Of a stretch of 64,000 nucleotides of DNA, positions 1 through 8,511 are shown piece by piece. Positions within the stretch are counted from its first letter, which is position 1, and the number at the start of each line of letters is the position of its first letter. The stretch comes from Sediminicola sp035798135. Lineage in GTDB: Bacteria; Bacteroidota; Bacteroidia; Flavobacteriales; Flavobacteriaceae. Under the pieces are notes generated by a model that did no database searches, was not told where the DNA came from, and saw only the letters and a program-made list of their open reading frames with translations. Position numbers and translations under genes: made by a program. The DNA lies in assembly GCA_035798135.1 (NCBI GenBank), contig JAPFBR010000002.1, forward strand, positions 124,001 through 188,000. The letters run 5' to 3'.

Positions 1-175
1 GGCGAGCTAATATATTTATCTTCTGACACCCATACTTGTTACCGTTTAGAAAAATCACACACATTACTTAGGAAACGCCAGATATTGATAAAATAAGGGT
101 ATACAACCTAAAGAAAAATGAGCACTTATTTTTTGATACTATGTATTTTTTTATTTGATATCAAGAAAAATCAAA
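1..175. other. Left-edge intergenic sequence without a gene
   Basis: AT-rich sequence at the window edge. I see no open frame with coding character on either strand, no tRNA-like cloverleaf and no clear promoter. It ends at the 12-bp-stem hairpin starting at 176. Confidence 0.4.
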
Positions 176-206
176 AAAGCCCGTAAAAATACTATTTACG
201 GGCTTT
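176..206. terminator. Strong hairpin, probable intrinsic terminator
   Basis: A perfect 12-bp stem (AAAGCCCGTAAA pairing with TTTACGGGCTTT) closes a 7-base loop. A-rich sequence on the left and T-rich sequence on the right would give a U-run in either direction, so it could work both ways. It lies downstream of the minus-strand tRNA-Ser and its repeats. It may serve as a back-up terminator there or belong to a gene left of the window. Confidence 0.6.
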
Positions 207-238
207 CTTTTGGGAATTCACATTGCGCAGCTCTTTTA

Positions 239-300
239 GGTAATCCAATACAAACATAGAAACCATAACAAGCTGGCGCTTGTTAGTTTTTTGTTTCCTT
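239..300. repeat. 62-bp direct repeat, copy A, with internal hairpin
   Basis: This 62-bp unit begins GGTAATCC and ends GTTTTTTGTTTCCTT. The same frame of bases recurs at 343-404. Inside, AACAAGC and GCTTGTT form a small hairpin. The conserved parts are the two flanks, while the hairpin centre differs between copies but keeps its pairing. No reading frame is preserved, so this is non-coding, probably a terminator-like or small mobile palindromic unit. Confidence 0.55.
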
Positions 301-342
301 TAGCTAAAGGATTCACCGCACTTCGTTTGTGCATCCCCAAGG

Positions 343-404
343 GGTAATCCTGGGCAAGCATGGAAACCATAACCCGCTTCGCGTGTTAAGTTTTTTGTTT
401 CCTT
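343..404. repeat. 62-bp direct repeat, copy B, with internal hairpin
   Basis: This is the second copy of the unit at 239-300, with the same length, the same left flank (GGTAATCC) and the same right flank. Its centre reads AACCCGCTTCGCGTGTT instead, a different hairpin. It is followed at about 407-432 by another inverted repeat (GCCTCC-CGAAGT against ACTTCG-GAGGC). Together they form a chain of hairpins behind the tRNA gene. Confidence 0.55.
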
Positions 405-440
405 CCGCCTCCTCGAAGTAAACTTCGGAGGCTACAGAAA

Positions 441-472
441 ACAAAAAACCCATAACTTTCGTCATGGGTTTC
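441..472 (-). terminator. Intrinsic terminator of tRNA-Ser
   Basis: AAACCCAT (446-453) pairs with ATGGGTTT (464-471). Read on the minus strand, the hairpin is followed by TTTTTTGTTTT. It begins only a few bases after the tRNA 3' end, which is where a terminator for this single tRNA transcript should be. Confidence 0.75.
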
Positions 473-478
473 CTTTTG

Positions 479-563
479 CGGAGAAAGAGGGATTCGAACC
501 CCCGGAGGTGTGACCCTCAACAGTTTTCAAGACTGCCGCATTCGACCACTCTGCCATTTCTCC
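479..563 (-). tRNA. tRNA-Ser (anticodon UGA)
   Basis: This 85-nt gene is read on the minus strand. The acceptor stem GGAGAAA pairs with TTTCTCC, with G as the discriminator base. The anticodon stem GCAGT/ACTGT holds the loop CTTGAAA, giving anticodon UGA, which reads UCA serine codons. A long variable arm typical of class II tRNA-Ser is present, and the T-loop region GGTTCGAATCC is canonical. CCA is not encoded. A -7 promoter element lies 18 bases upstream of the 5' end and a terminator hairpin follows. Confidence 0.97.
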
Positions 564-581
564 AGAATATCTTAGCGGCTG

Positions 582-589
582 CAAATATA
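582..589 (-). promoter_or_regulatory. -7 promoter element of tRNA-Ser
   Basis: On the minus strand this reads TATATTTG, an exact match to the Bacteroidota TAnnTTTG element, and its end lies 18 bases before the tRNA 5' end. I do not see a clear TTG -33 element at the standard spacing. The remaining 590-889 region holds no gene. Confidence 0.55.
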
Positions 590-705
590 GAAACCTTTTT
601 TTGTAATCCCTAAATATTTTTTGGGATTTTTTCTGGTGAAATGGTTTGCCTCTTTGTCATATTAGAAATAAGCACCATATGGCATATCTTAGCATTATCC
701 CTTTG

Positions 706-713
706 TATATTTG
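706..713 (+). promoter_or_regulatory. Candidate -7 element upstream of the nitroreductase
   Basis: TATATTTG on the plus strand fits TAnnTTTG. It sits about 175 bases before the nitroreductase ATG, so the leader would be long. No convincing -33 element is visible. Confidence 0.3.
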
Positions 714-889
714 TAACTGAGCAGTGCTTTATATTTAATATTCAGAGTAGAAGGAAGAAAATAGGAATAATTTTGTCAGCTGCGTTCATACCAAAAGATT
801 CATGAAATAATCAATGCATAGAAATGCAATGCGTTGAAAATGATATTTCAACATATATTTTTAGATCAGCGCTTTAAATAGGAAGGAAA

Positions 890-1525
890 ATGAAGGACAG
901 TATTAAAAAATTGGAATGGCGTTATGCCGTGAAAAAATTCGATTCAGAAAAAATACTTACGACCGATAAAATAGAAAAGTTAAAAAAAGCATTCAACTTA
1001 ACGGCAACCTCTTATGGCTTGCAACCCATACGTATGGTGGTGCTTCAGAATAAGGAACTGCAGGAAAAGTTGGTGGCCAGTTCCTATGGACAGCAACAGG
1101 TGTTCCAAGCGTCCCATGTACTGATCATTTGTATTGAGCGCGTAGTTGATAAGGATTTTATTGTTGAATATTTCAACCGGGTAAAAAATATTAGGAATAC
1201 CAGTGAAAGTATCATTAACCCCTTTGAAGATGCCCTGGTCCATTCATTTTCAAAAAAGGACATCAAAGAAGTAATGGACTGGGCAACCAATCAGGCTTAT
1301 CTGGCATTGGGCAATTTATTGACCGTATGCGCATTTGAAGAAATTGATTCCTGTCCCATGGAGGGTTTTATACCTTCTGCCTATGATGACTTATTGGAAT
1401 TGGAGCAATTTGGACTTTCATCTGTCTTGGTGCTGCCCGTAGGGTATAGGGCAGAGGACGACATGTTTGCTGAATTAAAAAAAGTAAGACGATCCATAAC
1501 GGAGACAATTATTGACATCACCTAA
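890..1525 (+). CDS. Nitroreductase family FMN-dependent NAD(P)H oxidoreductase
   Basis: A 211-residue protein with the shape of the NfsB/NfnB nitroreductase family: an N-terminal helix with a W-R-Y-A-V-K-K-F segment, where family members place the arginine and lysine that contact FMN, then a Ser-Tyr-Gly-Leu-Gln-Pro motif near residue 43 in the position of the family's SxxNxQP signature. Members use FMN to reduce nitroaromatics, quinones or pteridines in the cytoplasm; the natural substrate here is unknown. The start is supported by GGAAGG just upstream of the ATG. The gene stands alone, 66 bases before the aminotransferase gene on the same strand. It could equally be a dihydropteridine or enone reductase. 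Confidence 0.85.
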   Translation: MKDSIKKLEWRYAVKKFDSEKILTTDKIEKLKKAFNLTATSYGLQPIRMVVLQNKELQEKLVASSYGQQQVFQASHVLIICIERVVDKDFIVEYFNRVKNIRNTSESIINPFEDALVHSFSKKDIKEVMDWATNQAYLALGNLLTVCAFEEIDSCPMEGFIPSAYDDLLELEQFGLSSVLVLPVGYRAEDDMFAELKKVRRSITETIIDIT

Positions 1526-1591
1526 GTCATTTGGCACCATATCTACATGTACACTTATTAAATTAAACTAATTTTTTACGATTTATAAAAT

Positions 1592-2785
1592 ATGCCAGGA
1601 TTCGAACTTTTTGGAGATAAGGAAAGAGACCAAGTCAATGATGTACTCAATACCGGGGTTTTAATGCGTTATGGTTTCGATGGCAAAAGAAATGGCCATT
1701 GGAAAGCCAAGGAGTTAGAACATGCCCTTGCCAAAAGAATGAAAGTGACGCACGCCCAGTTGGTAAGCAGCGGTACTGCTGCACTAACAGTGGCCCTAGC
1801 CAGCGCAGGGGTAGGTGCAGGGGATGAAGTGATTCTCCCCACCTTTACCTTTGTAGCGAGCTTTGAAGCGGTCTTGGCATTGGGAGCGGTTCCTATCTTA
1901 GTGGATATTGATGACACCTTGACCTTAGAACCAAAAGCAGTAGAAAAGGCTATTTCAAGTAGGACCAAGGTAATCATGCCCGTACATATGTGTGGCTCTA
2001 TGGCCAATTTAAGGGCTCTTAAGGGATTGTGTGATAAGAACGACCTCATATTGTTGGAAGATGCCTGTCAGGCCATTGGAGGCACCTACGAAGGAAAGCC
2101 TTTGGGCAGTTATGGGGATTTGGGTTGTTTCTCTTTTGATTATGTAAAGACTATAACCTGTGGGGAAGGTGGCGCCCTCATCACCAACGACGAAACGTAT
2201 TATAAGAATGCCGACCATTATTCTGATCATGGCCATGACCATATTGGAAATGATAGGGGAGCAGAGGACCATCCTTTTTTAGGGTATAACTATCGTATAT
2301 CTGAGCTACATGCAGCTGTTGGCTTGGCGCAGCTGAAGAAGCTAGATGCCTTTCTGGAGATACAGGAAAAAAATTACAATACGCTTAAAACGGCAATGAG
2401 CACAATTCCTGAAATTTCCTTTAGGAGAGTTCCTGAAAATGGCGTAGAAAATTATTCTTTTATCAGTTTCTTTCTTCCCACAGAAGATCAGGCAAGAAAG
2501 GTACATGCCTCCTTGGCAAAAGCTGGGGTGGACGCATGTTTTTATTGGTATGACAACAATTGGCACTACCACCGCAAATGGGCACACTTAAAACATTTAA
2601 AGACCTTGGGTTATCTTCCATCAAAAGTCTATGACCAGCTTCCAAATTACGATAAGGCCGATTTTTCAAAATCGGACCATTGGATGGGCAGAACAATCTC
2701 CTGTCTGATCAAACTTGGCTGGACCAAAGATGAGGTTAGACTACGTGCAGAGACCATGGCGAAAACCATTCGTGAAAATCTTTGA
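1592..2785 (+). CDS. DegT/DnrJ/EryC1/StrS aminotransferase, KdnA-like
   Basis: A 397-residue fold-type I PLP aminotransferase of the sugar-aminating DegT family. The PLP lysine is K186 in the motif F-D-Y-V-K-T-I-T, preceded by the cofactor segment E-D-A-C-Q near residue 156. The N-terminal M-P-G-F-E-L-F-G, the D-H-G-H-D-H-I-G segment near residue 214 and the W-Y-D-N-N-W-H-Y segment resemble, as I remember it, Shewanella KdnA. KdnA transfers an amino group to C8 of oxidised Kdo to make the lipid A-linked sugar Kdo8N. KdnA works with the dehydrogenase KdnB, which is not in this window. The family is certain; the exact substrate is an inference. Confidence 0.85.
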   Translation: MPGFELFGDKERDQVNDVLNTGVLMRYGFDGKRNGHWKAKELEHALAKRMKVTHAQLVSSGTAALTVALASAGVGAGDEVILPTFTFVASFEAVLALGAVPILVDIDDTLTLEPKAVEKAISSRTKVIMPVHMCGSMANLRALKGLCDKNDLILLEDACQAIGGTYEGKPLGSYGDLGCFSFDYVKTITCGEGGALITNDETYYKNADHYSDHGHDHIGNDRGAEDHPFLGYNYRISELHAAVGLAQLKKLDAFLEIQEKNYNTLKTAMSTIPEISFRRVPENGVENYSFISFFLPTEDQARKVHASLAKAGVDACFYWYDNNWHYHRKWAHLKHLKTLGYLPSKVYDQLPNYDKADFSKSDHWMGRTISCLIKLGWTKDEVRLRAETMAKTIRENL

Positions 2786-2808
2786 TTTAATTTTGTTCTG
2801 TAATAGGT

Positions 2809-3939
2809 TTAGTACGCTACGTATTCCTCAATGGTCAGGCCATAACCTACGATACCCACTCTCTTGGTCTGGGCAGAATTGGTCATTAATCTGATCTTGG
2901 CAATGTTCAGGTCGTGCAATATCTGGGCCCCAACACCAAAATCTTTGGCATCCATATCAATTTTGGGCGCTTTTAAGATCCCTTTCCGTTGAAGTTCCTT
3001 CAATTCTGATAGTCGGCCCAAAAGATTCAGGGATTGTGACTCTTGGTTGATAAAGACAAATGCCCCTCTGCCTTCCTCATTGATGGCCTTGAACATATCT
3101 TCTAATTTCTTATCGGGATTATTGGTCAATGTGCCCAAAATATCATTGTTGACCAAGGTGGAGTTGATTCTCGTAAGGACCTTATCGTTTTTGGTCCAAG
3201 ACCCTTTGGTCAAGGCGATATGGATTTGGTTATTGGTAGTCTGTTTATACGCTCTCAACCTAAATTCCCCGAATCTCGTGGTGATATTGAAATCCTCCTT
3301 TTTTTCAATCAGGCTATCGTGTTCCATTCTGTAGGCAACTAGGGCTTCTATGGATACAATTTTCAAGTCGAACTTTTTGGCCACTTTCAATAATTCCGGC
3401 AATCTGGCCATGGTGCCATCTTCGTTCATGATTTCCACAATGATTCCCGCTGGCTGGAGTCCGGCCAAACGTGCAAAATCAATGGCGGCTTCCGTATGCC
3501 CTGTTCTTCTCAACACGCCACCTTCTTTGGCCACTAATGGAAAAATATGGCCTGGTCGTATCAGGTCATGGGCTTTTGTTTCTAGATGGGTCAATGCAAT
3601 CACGGTTTTAGAACGGTCCGCGGCCGATATTCCTGTAGTGACCCCATTTCCCCTTAAATCTACAGAAACTGTAAAGGCGGTCTCCAAAGGATCTGTATTG
3701 TTGTTCACCATTCTATGGAGTCCCAACTCTTTGCACCGCCCTTCGGTGAGTGGTGCGCAAATGAGCCCCTTGCCATGGGTGGCCATAAAATTCACCAATT
3801 CAGGGGTGACCAGTTCGGCAGCAGCTAAAAAATCGCCTTCATTTTCCCTATTTTCGTCATCAACTACGATAATAACCTTCCCGCTTTTAATGTCTTCAAT
3901 AGCTTCTTCAATTGTATTCAGCTGTATTTTATGTTTCAT
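2809..3939 (-). CDS. ribB: 3,4-dihydroxy-2-butanone 4-phosphate synthase with degenerate GTP cyclohydrolase II domain (RibBX type)
   Basis: A 376-residue protein. Residues 1-205 are an intact RibB domain (D-D-E-N-R-E-N-E-G-D near 27, H-G-K-G near 55, R-x-G-H-T-E near 145-150), which converts ribulose 5-phosphate to dihydroxybutanone phosphate for riboflavin. Residues 220-376 have the RibA fold pattern (F-G-E-F, G-V-G-A-Q-I-L, G-Y-G-L) but lack what GTP cyclohydrolase II needs. The three zinc cysteines are replaced by L262, N273 and P275, and the EGRGIGL segment reads ESQSLNL (300-306). The C-terminal half should therefore not hydrolyse GTP. It is the last gene of the ftsK operon, 11 bases after lptF/G. 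Confidence 0.9.
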   Translation of the reverse strand: MKHKIQLNTIEEAIEDIKSGKVIIVVDDENRENEGDFLAAAELVTPELVNFMATHGKGLICAPLTEGRCKELGLHRMVNNNTDPLETAFTVSVDLRGNGVTTGISAADRSKTVIALTHLETKAHDLIRPGHIFPLVAKEGGVLRRTGHTEAAIDFARLAGLQPAGIIVEIMNEDGTMARLPELLKVAKKFDLKIVSIEALVAYRMEHDSLIEKKEDFNITTRFGEFRLRAYKQTTNNQIHIALTKGSWTKNDKVLTRINSTLVNNDILGTLTNNPDKKLEDMFKAINEEGRGAFVFINQESQSLNLLGRLSELKELQRKGILKAPKIDMDAKDFGVGAQILHDLNIAKIRLMTNSAQTKRVGIVGYGLTIEEYVAY

Positions 3940-3950
3940 AGTGGGTATTT

Positions 3951-5444
3951 CTAACTTTTTGCGGAGGTGAACATTTTCCTGAAAAACAGTTTAAAAAAGT
4001 CCGCAATATTTCCAAAATTCATTAATCCTTTATCAGCCGTGGCCCTTCTGGTTAAGTATACGCCCAACGGCAGCATAATTAGGGTAGAAAGCCATGCTCC
4101 AAGTATCGGATGAATATTCCCCTCCTTAGCATAATTTCCGGCAAAGACTCCGATAAAATAATAGGTAAGGAACAAGATTATGGCGATAACCATTGGTAAT
4201 CCCAAACCTCCCTTTCTTATGATGGCTCCCAAGGGTGCGCCAACAAAAAACAGGATAATACAGGATAATGCCAAGGCATATTTTTTGTGCAATGATAGGA
4301 TGTGTAAATTGTATATTTTATACTTGTTTTCCAATTCTTGTTTCTTACCCTCCACAGAGGTCAAGATGTTGTTGGTGGAGTTTTTGGCGGAGCTTATAAG
4401 TTGGGCCATTTGCCATTCTTGATACAGATTTATAACCTTTTCGATCTTCGGTGCCTTAGTCTGGTCTGCCATAAGTGGCACAAAAAGACTGTCGATAGTT
4501 TTTTTATGCGCTGTAGTGTCCATGGGGTTGGTAAGCGATATAAATGCACCCATTCTATTGGCGATGCTCCTAGAAAAGGTCTCAACCGTTTTAATATTAT
4601 CCTCCCTTAATGAGTCAATATCCTTGCTCAATCGGGAAATGTTTTTCATTTTATCCGTGCTGATGTCCCTCTCTTCGTCCATATCCACATTGTTGAGCTC
4701 GGAAAGGTCCATATTCATGGTATAGGTCTCAAAATTTGATTTGGCAAAAGGATATTTCCTATTGTCGCTACTGGATCTTGTTTTTATATCCTCGTAATAA
4801 TGACCGTCCCTAAGTACCAATTGGAGGATATCCGAATCCTCACTGCTCACCAGTTCTCCTGTTTTGGCCTTGATGACCGTATTGTTGATGTTTGTCTGGG
4901 ACTTTTTATGGATGATGACGTTTTCTAAAAAGCGGTCATTTTCGCCATATTTTTTATCTACTTTAATGTTCATTCCAGTACCTTCAAAATCACTGAAGAC
5001 CCCTTCTGCAATGGCCACGGCCGGTTTTACTTTTGCGATGTTTTTTCTTAGGTTATAGATCTTTTGTTCGGAAGCGGGAATTATATTATTGGCAAAATAG
5101 AAGGTGACACCCCCTAAAAAGACCACCAAGATAATAAGGGGCAACATGGCCCTTTGCAGTGAAATTCCAGAGGCCTTCATAGCGGCAAATTCATAATTCT
5201 CCGCAAAGCTACCGAAGGTGAGGATAGAAGAAAGCAGTACGGTCAAGGGAAGTACTTTTTCCGTAAGATTGGGGATAAGGTAAAAGAGAAATTTGCCAAT
5301 AATGGCAATGTCCAGTCCTTTACCGGCCAAATCATCAATAAAGAGCCAAATGGTTTGAAAGATGAAGATAAACATCAAAATAACAAACGAACTGACAAAA
5401 TTAAAGACAAACCTCGATAGGATGTAGCGGTCTAGTATCCTCAA
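3951..5444 (-). CDS. LptF/LptG family LPS export permease (YjgP/YjgQ)
   Basis: A 497-residue inner-membrane protein. It has three N-terminal membrane segments (about residues 12-35, 55-75 and 100-120), a long periplasmic region, and three more segments from about residue 390 to 470. It begins M-R-I-L-D-R-Y-I-L-S-R-F, the typical LptF/G start. In the LptB2FG complex these permeases lift lipopolysaccharide out of the inner membrane. It is longer than the roughly 360 residues of the E. coli proteins; the extra length is a charged insert near residues 240-380. It lies 4 bases after lolA, so the pair puts lipoprotein and LPS export under one promoter. F and G cannot be told apart by eye. Confidence 0.9.
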   Translation of the reverse strand: MRILDRYILSRFVFNFVSSFVILMFIFIFQTIWLFIDDLAGKGLDIAIIGKFLFYLIPNLTEKVLPLTVLLSSILTFGSFAENYEFAAMKASGISLQRAMLPLIILVVFLGGVTFYFANNIIPASEQKIYNLRKNIAKVKPAVAIAEGVFSDFEGTGMNIKVDKKYGENDRFLENVIIHKKSQTNINNTVIKAKTGELVSSEDSDILQLVLRDGHYYEDIKTRSSSDNRKYPFAKSNFETYTMNMDLSELNNVDMDEERDISTDKMKNISRLSKDIDSLREDNIKTVETFSRSIANRMGAFISLTNPMDTTAHKKTIDSLFVPLMADQTKAPKIEKVINLYQEWQMAQLISSAKNSTNNILTSVEGKKQELENKYKIYNLHILSLHKKYALALSCIILFFVGAPLGAIIRKGGLGLPMVIAIILFLTYYFIGVFAGNYAKEGNIHPILGAWLSTLIMLPLGVYLTRRATADKGLMNFGNIADFFKLFFRKMFTSAKS

Positions 5445-5448
5445 CTTT

Positions 5449-6093
5449 CTAATTTCTTATAATGTAGTACCCTTCGTTCTTGTACTTGCTTTCATCAAAT
5501 GTAAACAAGGTTTTTGATAACGGCTGGTCAGTTTTAAAAGAATTAACAGTAATGGTAGTCTTTGTACCATTCTTGCCTGTTTCAATAAGCCTGTAGATAT
5601 GTTTGGTCTCAACATCGATACCCAATAAAATAGATTTAATTTCCGAGTGGGTGTCGATTGGGGTCAATTTTACAAATTGAATTTTTCTCCCTTGTATATT
5701 TTGAAGCACATCCCATTCATAATTATGGCCCGACTTGTAAAAAGTAAGCATTTTGGAAGGGGTAACGGTATTCACATCTTCGGTTCTGTTTTCAATGGTC
5801 ACCTCCTCGTTTTCGGGAACAATGGTATACACTTTTTTACCATCGTACAATTGTTGGGAACCCAAATAGTTAAAGAGGTATTTATCGCCCTGTAGGGTTA
5901 CATCCCCTCTTGTTTCCTGATTGATGTTAGCTTCGGTGTTTTGAAGAGCATACTTAAATTCCACATGGATATTCTTATAGCTCTGTACTTTGTTGTACAC
6001 CTCGTCCAAAAGTGTCTTTGCTTTCGCGGCATTCTGTGCCATGGAAAAGGTAGAGGTCAATACAAATGCCAATACAAATAATTTTTTCATCAC
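5449..6093 (-). CDS. lolA: Outer-membrane lipoprotein carrier protein LolA
   Basis: A 214-residue secreted protein with an N-terminal signal peptide (about residues 1-19, cleavage after S-M-A). The mature part has the LolA pattern: an amphipathic start, then alternating beta strands with a Y-D-G-K-K-V-Y-T-I-V-P segment in mid-protein. LolA carries lipoproteins across the periplasm from the LolCDE exporter to the outer membrane. It sits between ftsK and lptF/G with only 4-base gaps on each side, so all three are surely co-transcribed. In Bacteroidota the family is diverged, and a related periplasmic carrier is possible. Confidence 0.85.
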   Translation of the reverse strand: MMKKLFVLAFVLTSTFSMAQNAAKAKTLLDEVYNKVQSYKNIHVEFKYALQNTEANINQETRGDVTLQGDKYLFNYLGSQQLYDGKKVYTIVPENEEVTIENRTEDVNTVTPSKMLTFYKSGHNYEWDVLQNIQGRKIQFVKLTPIDTHSEIKSILLGIDVETKHIYRLIETGKNGTKTTITVNSFKTDQPLSKTLFTFDESKYKNEGYYIIRN

Positions 6094-6097
6094 TTTG

Positions 6098-8482
6098 TTA
6101 TTTTTTTTCGTTTTCTAATAGTTGATCTAAGGCATACATGTCGGGAACTAATACCTGTCTGGCCTTGCTTCCCTCGAAGGAACCAACAATTCCTGCGGCT
6201 TCCAACTGGTCTATGATACGGCCGGCACGGTTGTAACCAAGCTTAAGCTTACGTTGTATCAATGATGCCGATCCTTGCTGTGCCACCACGATTACTTCTG
6301 CCGCATCCCGGAACATGGCATCCCTTTCGGATATGTCATTATCAAGACTTGTGCCAGAATCGTCCCCACCTACATATTCGGGTAACAAATGGGCGTCTGG
6401 ATAAGCGCGTTGGGAGCCTATAAACTCTGTTATTTTTGCCACCTCTGGGGTGTCCACAAAGGCACACTGAATTCTGGTTACATCATTCCCTTGCGTATAG
6501 AGCATATCCCCGCGACCGATTAGCTGGTCGGCTCCTTGGGCATCCAAGATGGTTCTGGAATCTATTTTAGAGGTTACCCTAAAAGCAATTCGTGCAGGGA
6601 AGTTGGCCTTGATGATCCCTGTGATTACATTGACCGATGGTCTCTGGGTGGCAATGATCAAATGGATTCCGATCGCTCTGGCCAATTGTGCCAATCTGGC
6701 AATTGGGGTTTCAACCTCCTTGCCGGCTGTCATAATAAGATCCGCGAACTCGTCAATAACCAAAACAATATACGGTAGAAACTTGTGCCCATCGTTAGGG
6801 TTTAGTTTTCTCGCCTTGAATTTGGTGTTGTACTCCTTAATATTTCGGACCATGGCAAGCTTTAACAGCTCGTAACGATCGTCCATTTCAATACAAAGGG
6901 AATTCAAAGTGTTGATTACCTTAGTGTTATCCGTGATTATTGCCTCTTCTACATCAGGTAGTTTAGCCAAGTAATGTCGCTCAATTTTATTGAACAGGGT
7001 CAATTCCACCTTTTTGGGATCTACCAGTACAAATTTTACCTCGGCAGGATGTTTTTTATAGAGTAGGGAGGTCAAAATAGCATTCAAACCAACAGATTTC
7101 CCTTGTCCTGTTGCCCCGGCCATCAATAAATGGGGCATTTTGGCAAGATCCACAACAAATGTCTCGTTGCTAATAGTCTTTCCAAAAGCGATGGGCAGTT
7201 CCATTTCGGCTTTCTGGAATTTTGGGGAGGCGATCACTGATCGCATGGATACGATAGTGGCATTTTTATTGGGCACTTCAATACCGATAGTCCCTTTTCC
7301 AGGGATAGGGGCAATGATTCTAATTCCCAGTGCTGCTAGGGACAGGGCAATATCATCCTCTAGATTTTTGATTTTAGAAATCCGGACACCAGCTTCAGGT
7401 ACAATCTCATAAAGGGTTACCGTTGGCCCAATCGTGGCTTTGATCTGTGCGATTCCAATTTTATAGTTCCGCAGTGTCTCCACAATTTTGTTCTTATTCT
7501 CCTCAAGCTCTTCTTGGTTGATGGTGATGCCGCCGCCAACGCCGTGCTGGTCCAATAATTCTATGGTTGGGAATTTATAATTGCCCAATTCAAGGGTAGG
7601 GTCGAATTCCCCAAAATCCTCCACTAATTTATTCGACAAAAGATCGGTATCCTCAACTTCCTCCTTGATCTTCTCCACTTCCATGGAGATATCGTCCACC
7701 AATTCCTCATCACTTTTACCAACTTCCACTTTAAACCCATCATCGGTGTTGTCCAATTCCAAGGGAGGGATGTTTTTTTTATGGGTATAGGTATCAATGA
7801 CCTCATTCGCTTTTTCCTTTTCAGGCAAAACATCCTCTAGCCCCCCCTTTGCTTTTACAGAGGAAGGATTTCTTTTAAAGTCGGCCGTAAGGGAGCTTCG
7901 TTTATGATTAAAATAATTTATAATGGCATCAGGTGTAAAATGGAAGAGTCGGACCAAAATAACGGTCAATCCAAACAATAACAAAAGGAAAACGCCAAAT
8001 TTTCCGCCATAGTCCTGTAGAAAATCATTCATTTCATAGCCTACAATTCCTCCCAACAATGGTCTTTCTTCTGCAAAGAACCCCATAGTAATGGAAATCC
8101 AGATAATGAAGACCAGCCCCCAAATCCATTTCCGCAACAACCCTTTTTTGTCAAGGCTAAGGAATAGGTGCAGGCCGGTGATAAAAAAGAGAAAGGTGAA
8201 TATCAAGGAGGCTAGGCCGAAACCCTTGTAAACAAAAAAATGGCTTATAGATGCGCCAAATTTATTGAGCAGATTTTTTGCTTGCTCGTTTCTGTCCGAG
8301 AACTCACTCAAGAGGCTTTGGTCCGCCTGCCAAGTAAAGTAAAAGGAGATAAAAGAAAAAAACAAGGCTATACTGAAAAGCATCAACAGGCTTCCCAATA
8401 TTATTTTATTTTTCTTGGACAATTTTAGTGACCCTCCTTTTTTGGTAGCGGTAGGCTTTGACTTTTTTACCTTTTTTGCCAT
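6098..8482 (-). CDS. ftsK: DNA translocase FtsK
   Basis: A 794-residue divisome protein. Membrane segments occupy about residues 25-190. A short acidic linker (190-300) follows, then the alpha/beta motor domain with Walker A G-A-T-G-Q-G-K-S (about 455-463) and Walker B L-V-I-D-E-F-A-D-L (about 575). A gamma DNA-reading winged helix (about 730-790) ends the protein. FtsK pumps DNA through the closing septum and triggers XerCD resolution of chromosome dimers. The linker is much shorter than in E. coli, as in most Bacteroidota. It is the first gene of a four-gene minus-strand operon with lolA, lptF/G and ribBX, and a good promoter lies just upstream. Confidence 0.97.
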   Translation of the reverse strand: MAKKVKKSKPTATKKGGSLKLSKKNKIILGSLLMLFSIALFFSFISFYFTWQADQSLLSEFSDRNEQAKNLLNKFGASISHFFVYKGFGLASLIFTFLFFITGLHLFLSLDKKGLLRKWIWGLVFIIWISITMGFFAEERPLLGGIVGYEMNDFLQDYGGKFGVFLLLLFGLTVILVRLFHFTPDAIINYFNHKRSSLTADFKRNPSSVKAKGGLEDVLPEKEKANEVIDTYTHKKNIPPLELDNTDDGFKVEVGKSDEELVDDISMEVEKIKEEVEDTDLLSNKLVEDFGEFDPTLELGNYKFPTIELLDQHGVGGGITINQEELEENKNKIVETLRNYKIGIAQIKATIGPTVTLYEIVPEAGVRISKIKNLEDDIALSLAALGIRIIAPIPGKGTIGIEVPNKNATIVSMRSVIASPKFQKAEMELPIAFGKTISNETFVVDLAKMPHLLMAGATGQGKSVGLNAILTSLLYKKHPAEVKFVLVDPKKVELTLFNKIERHYLAKLPDVEEAIITDNTKVINTLNSLCIEMDDRYELLKLAMVRNIKEYNTKFKARKLNPNDGHKFLPYIVLVIDEFADLIMTAGKEVETPIARLAQLARAIGIHLIIATQRPSVNVITGIIKANFPARIAFRVTSKIDSRTILDAQGADQLIGRGDMLYTQGNDVTRIQCAFVDTPEVAKITEFIGSQRAYPDAHLLPEYVGGDDSGTSLDNDISERDAMFRDAAEVIVVAQQGSASLIQRKLKLGYNRAGRIIDQLEAAGIVGSFEGSKARQVLVPDMYALDQLLENEKK

Positions 8483-8511
8483 TAAATCTTATATTCTTAG
8501 CGGCTAAATTA

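Noticed and set aside
3350..3970. 206-codon plus-strand open frame opposite ribBX
   Set aside because: It is a mirror of the conserved RibB coding sequence on the other strand. Its translation has no family features and no ribosome site, and the minus-strand protein explains every conserved position.
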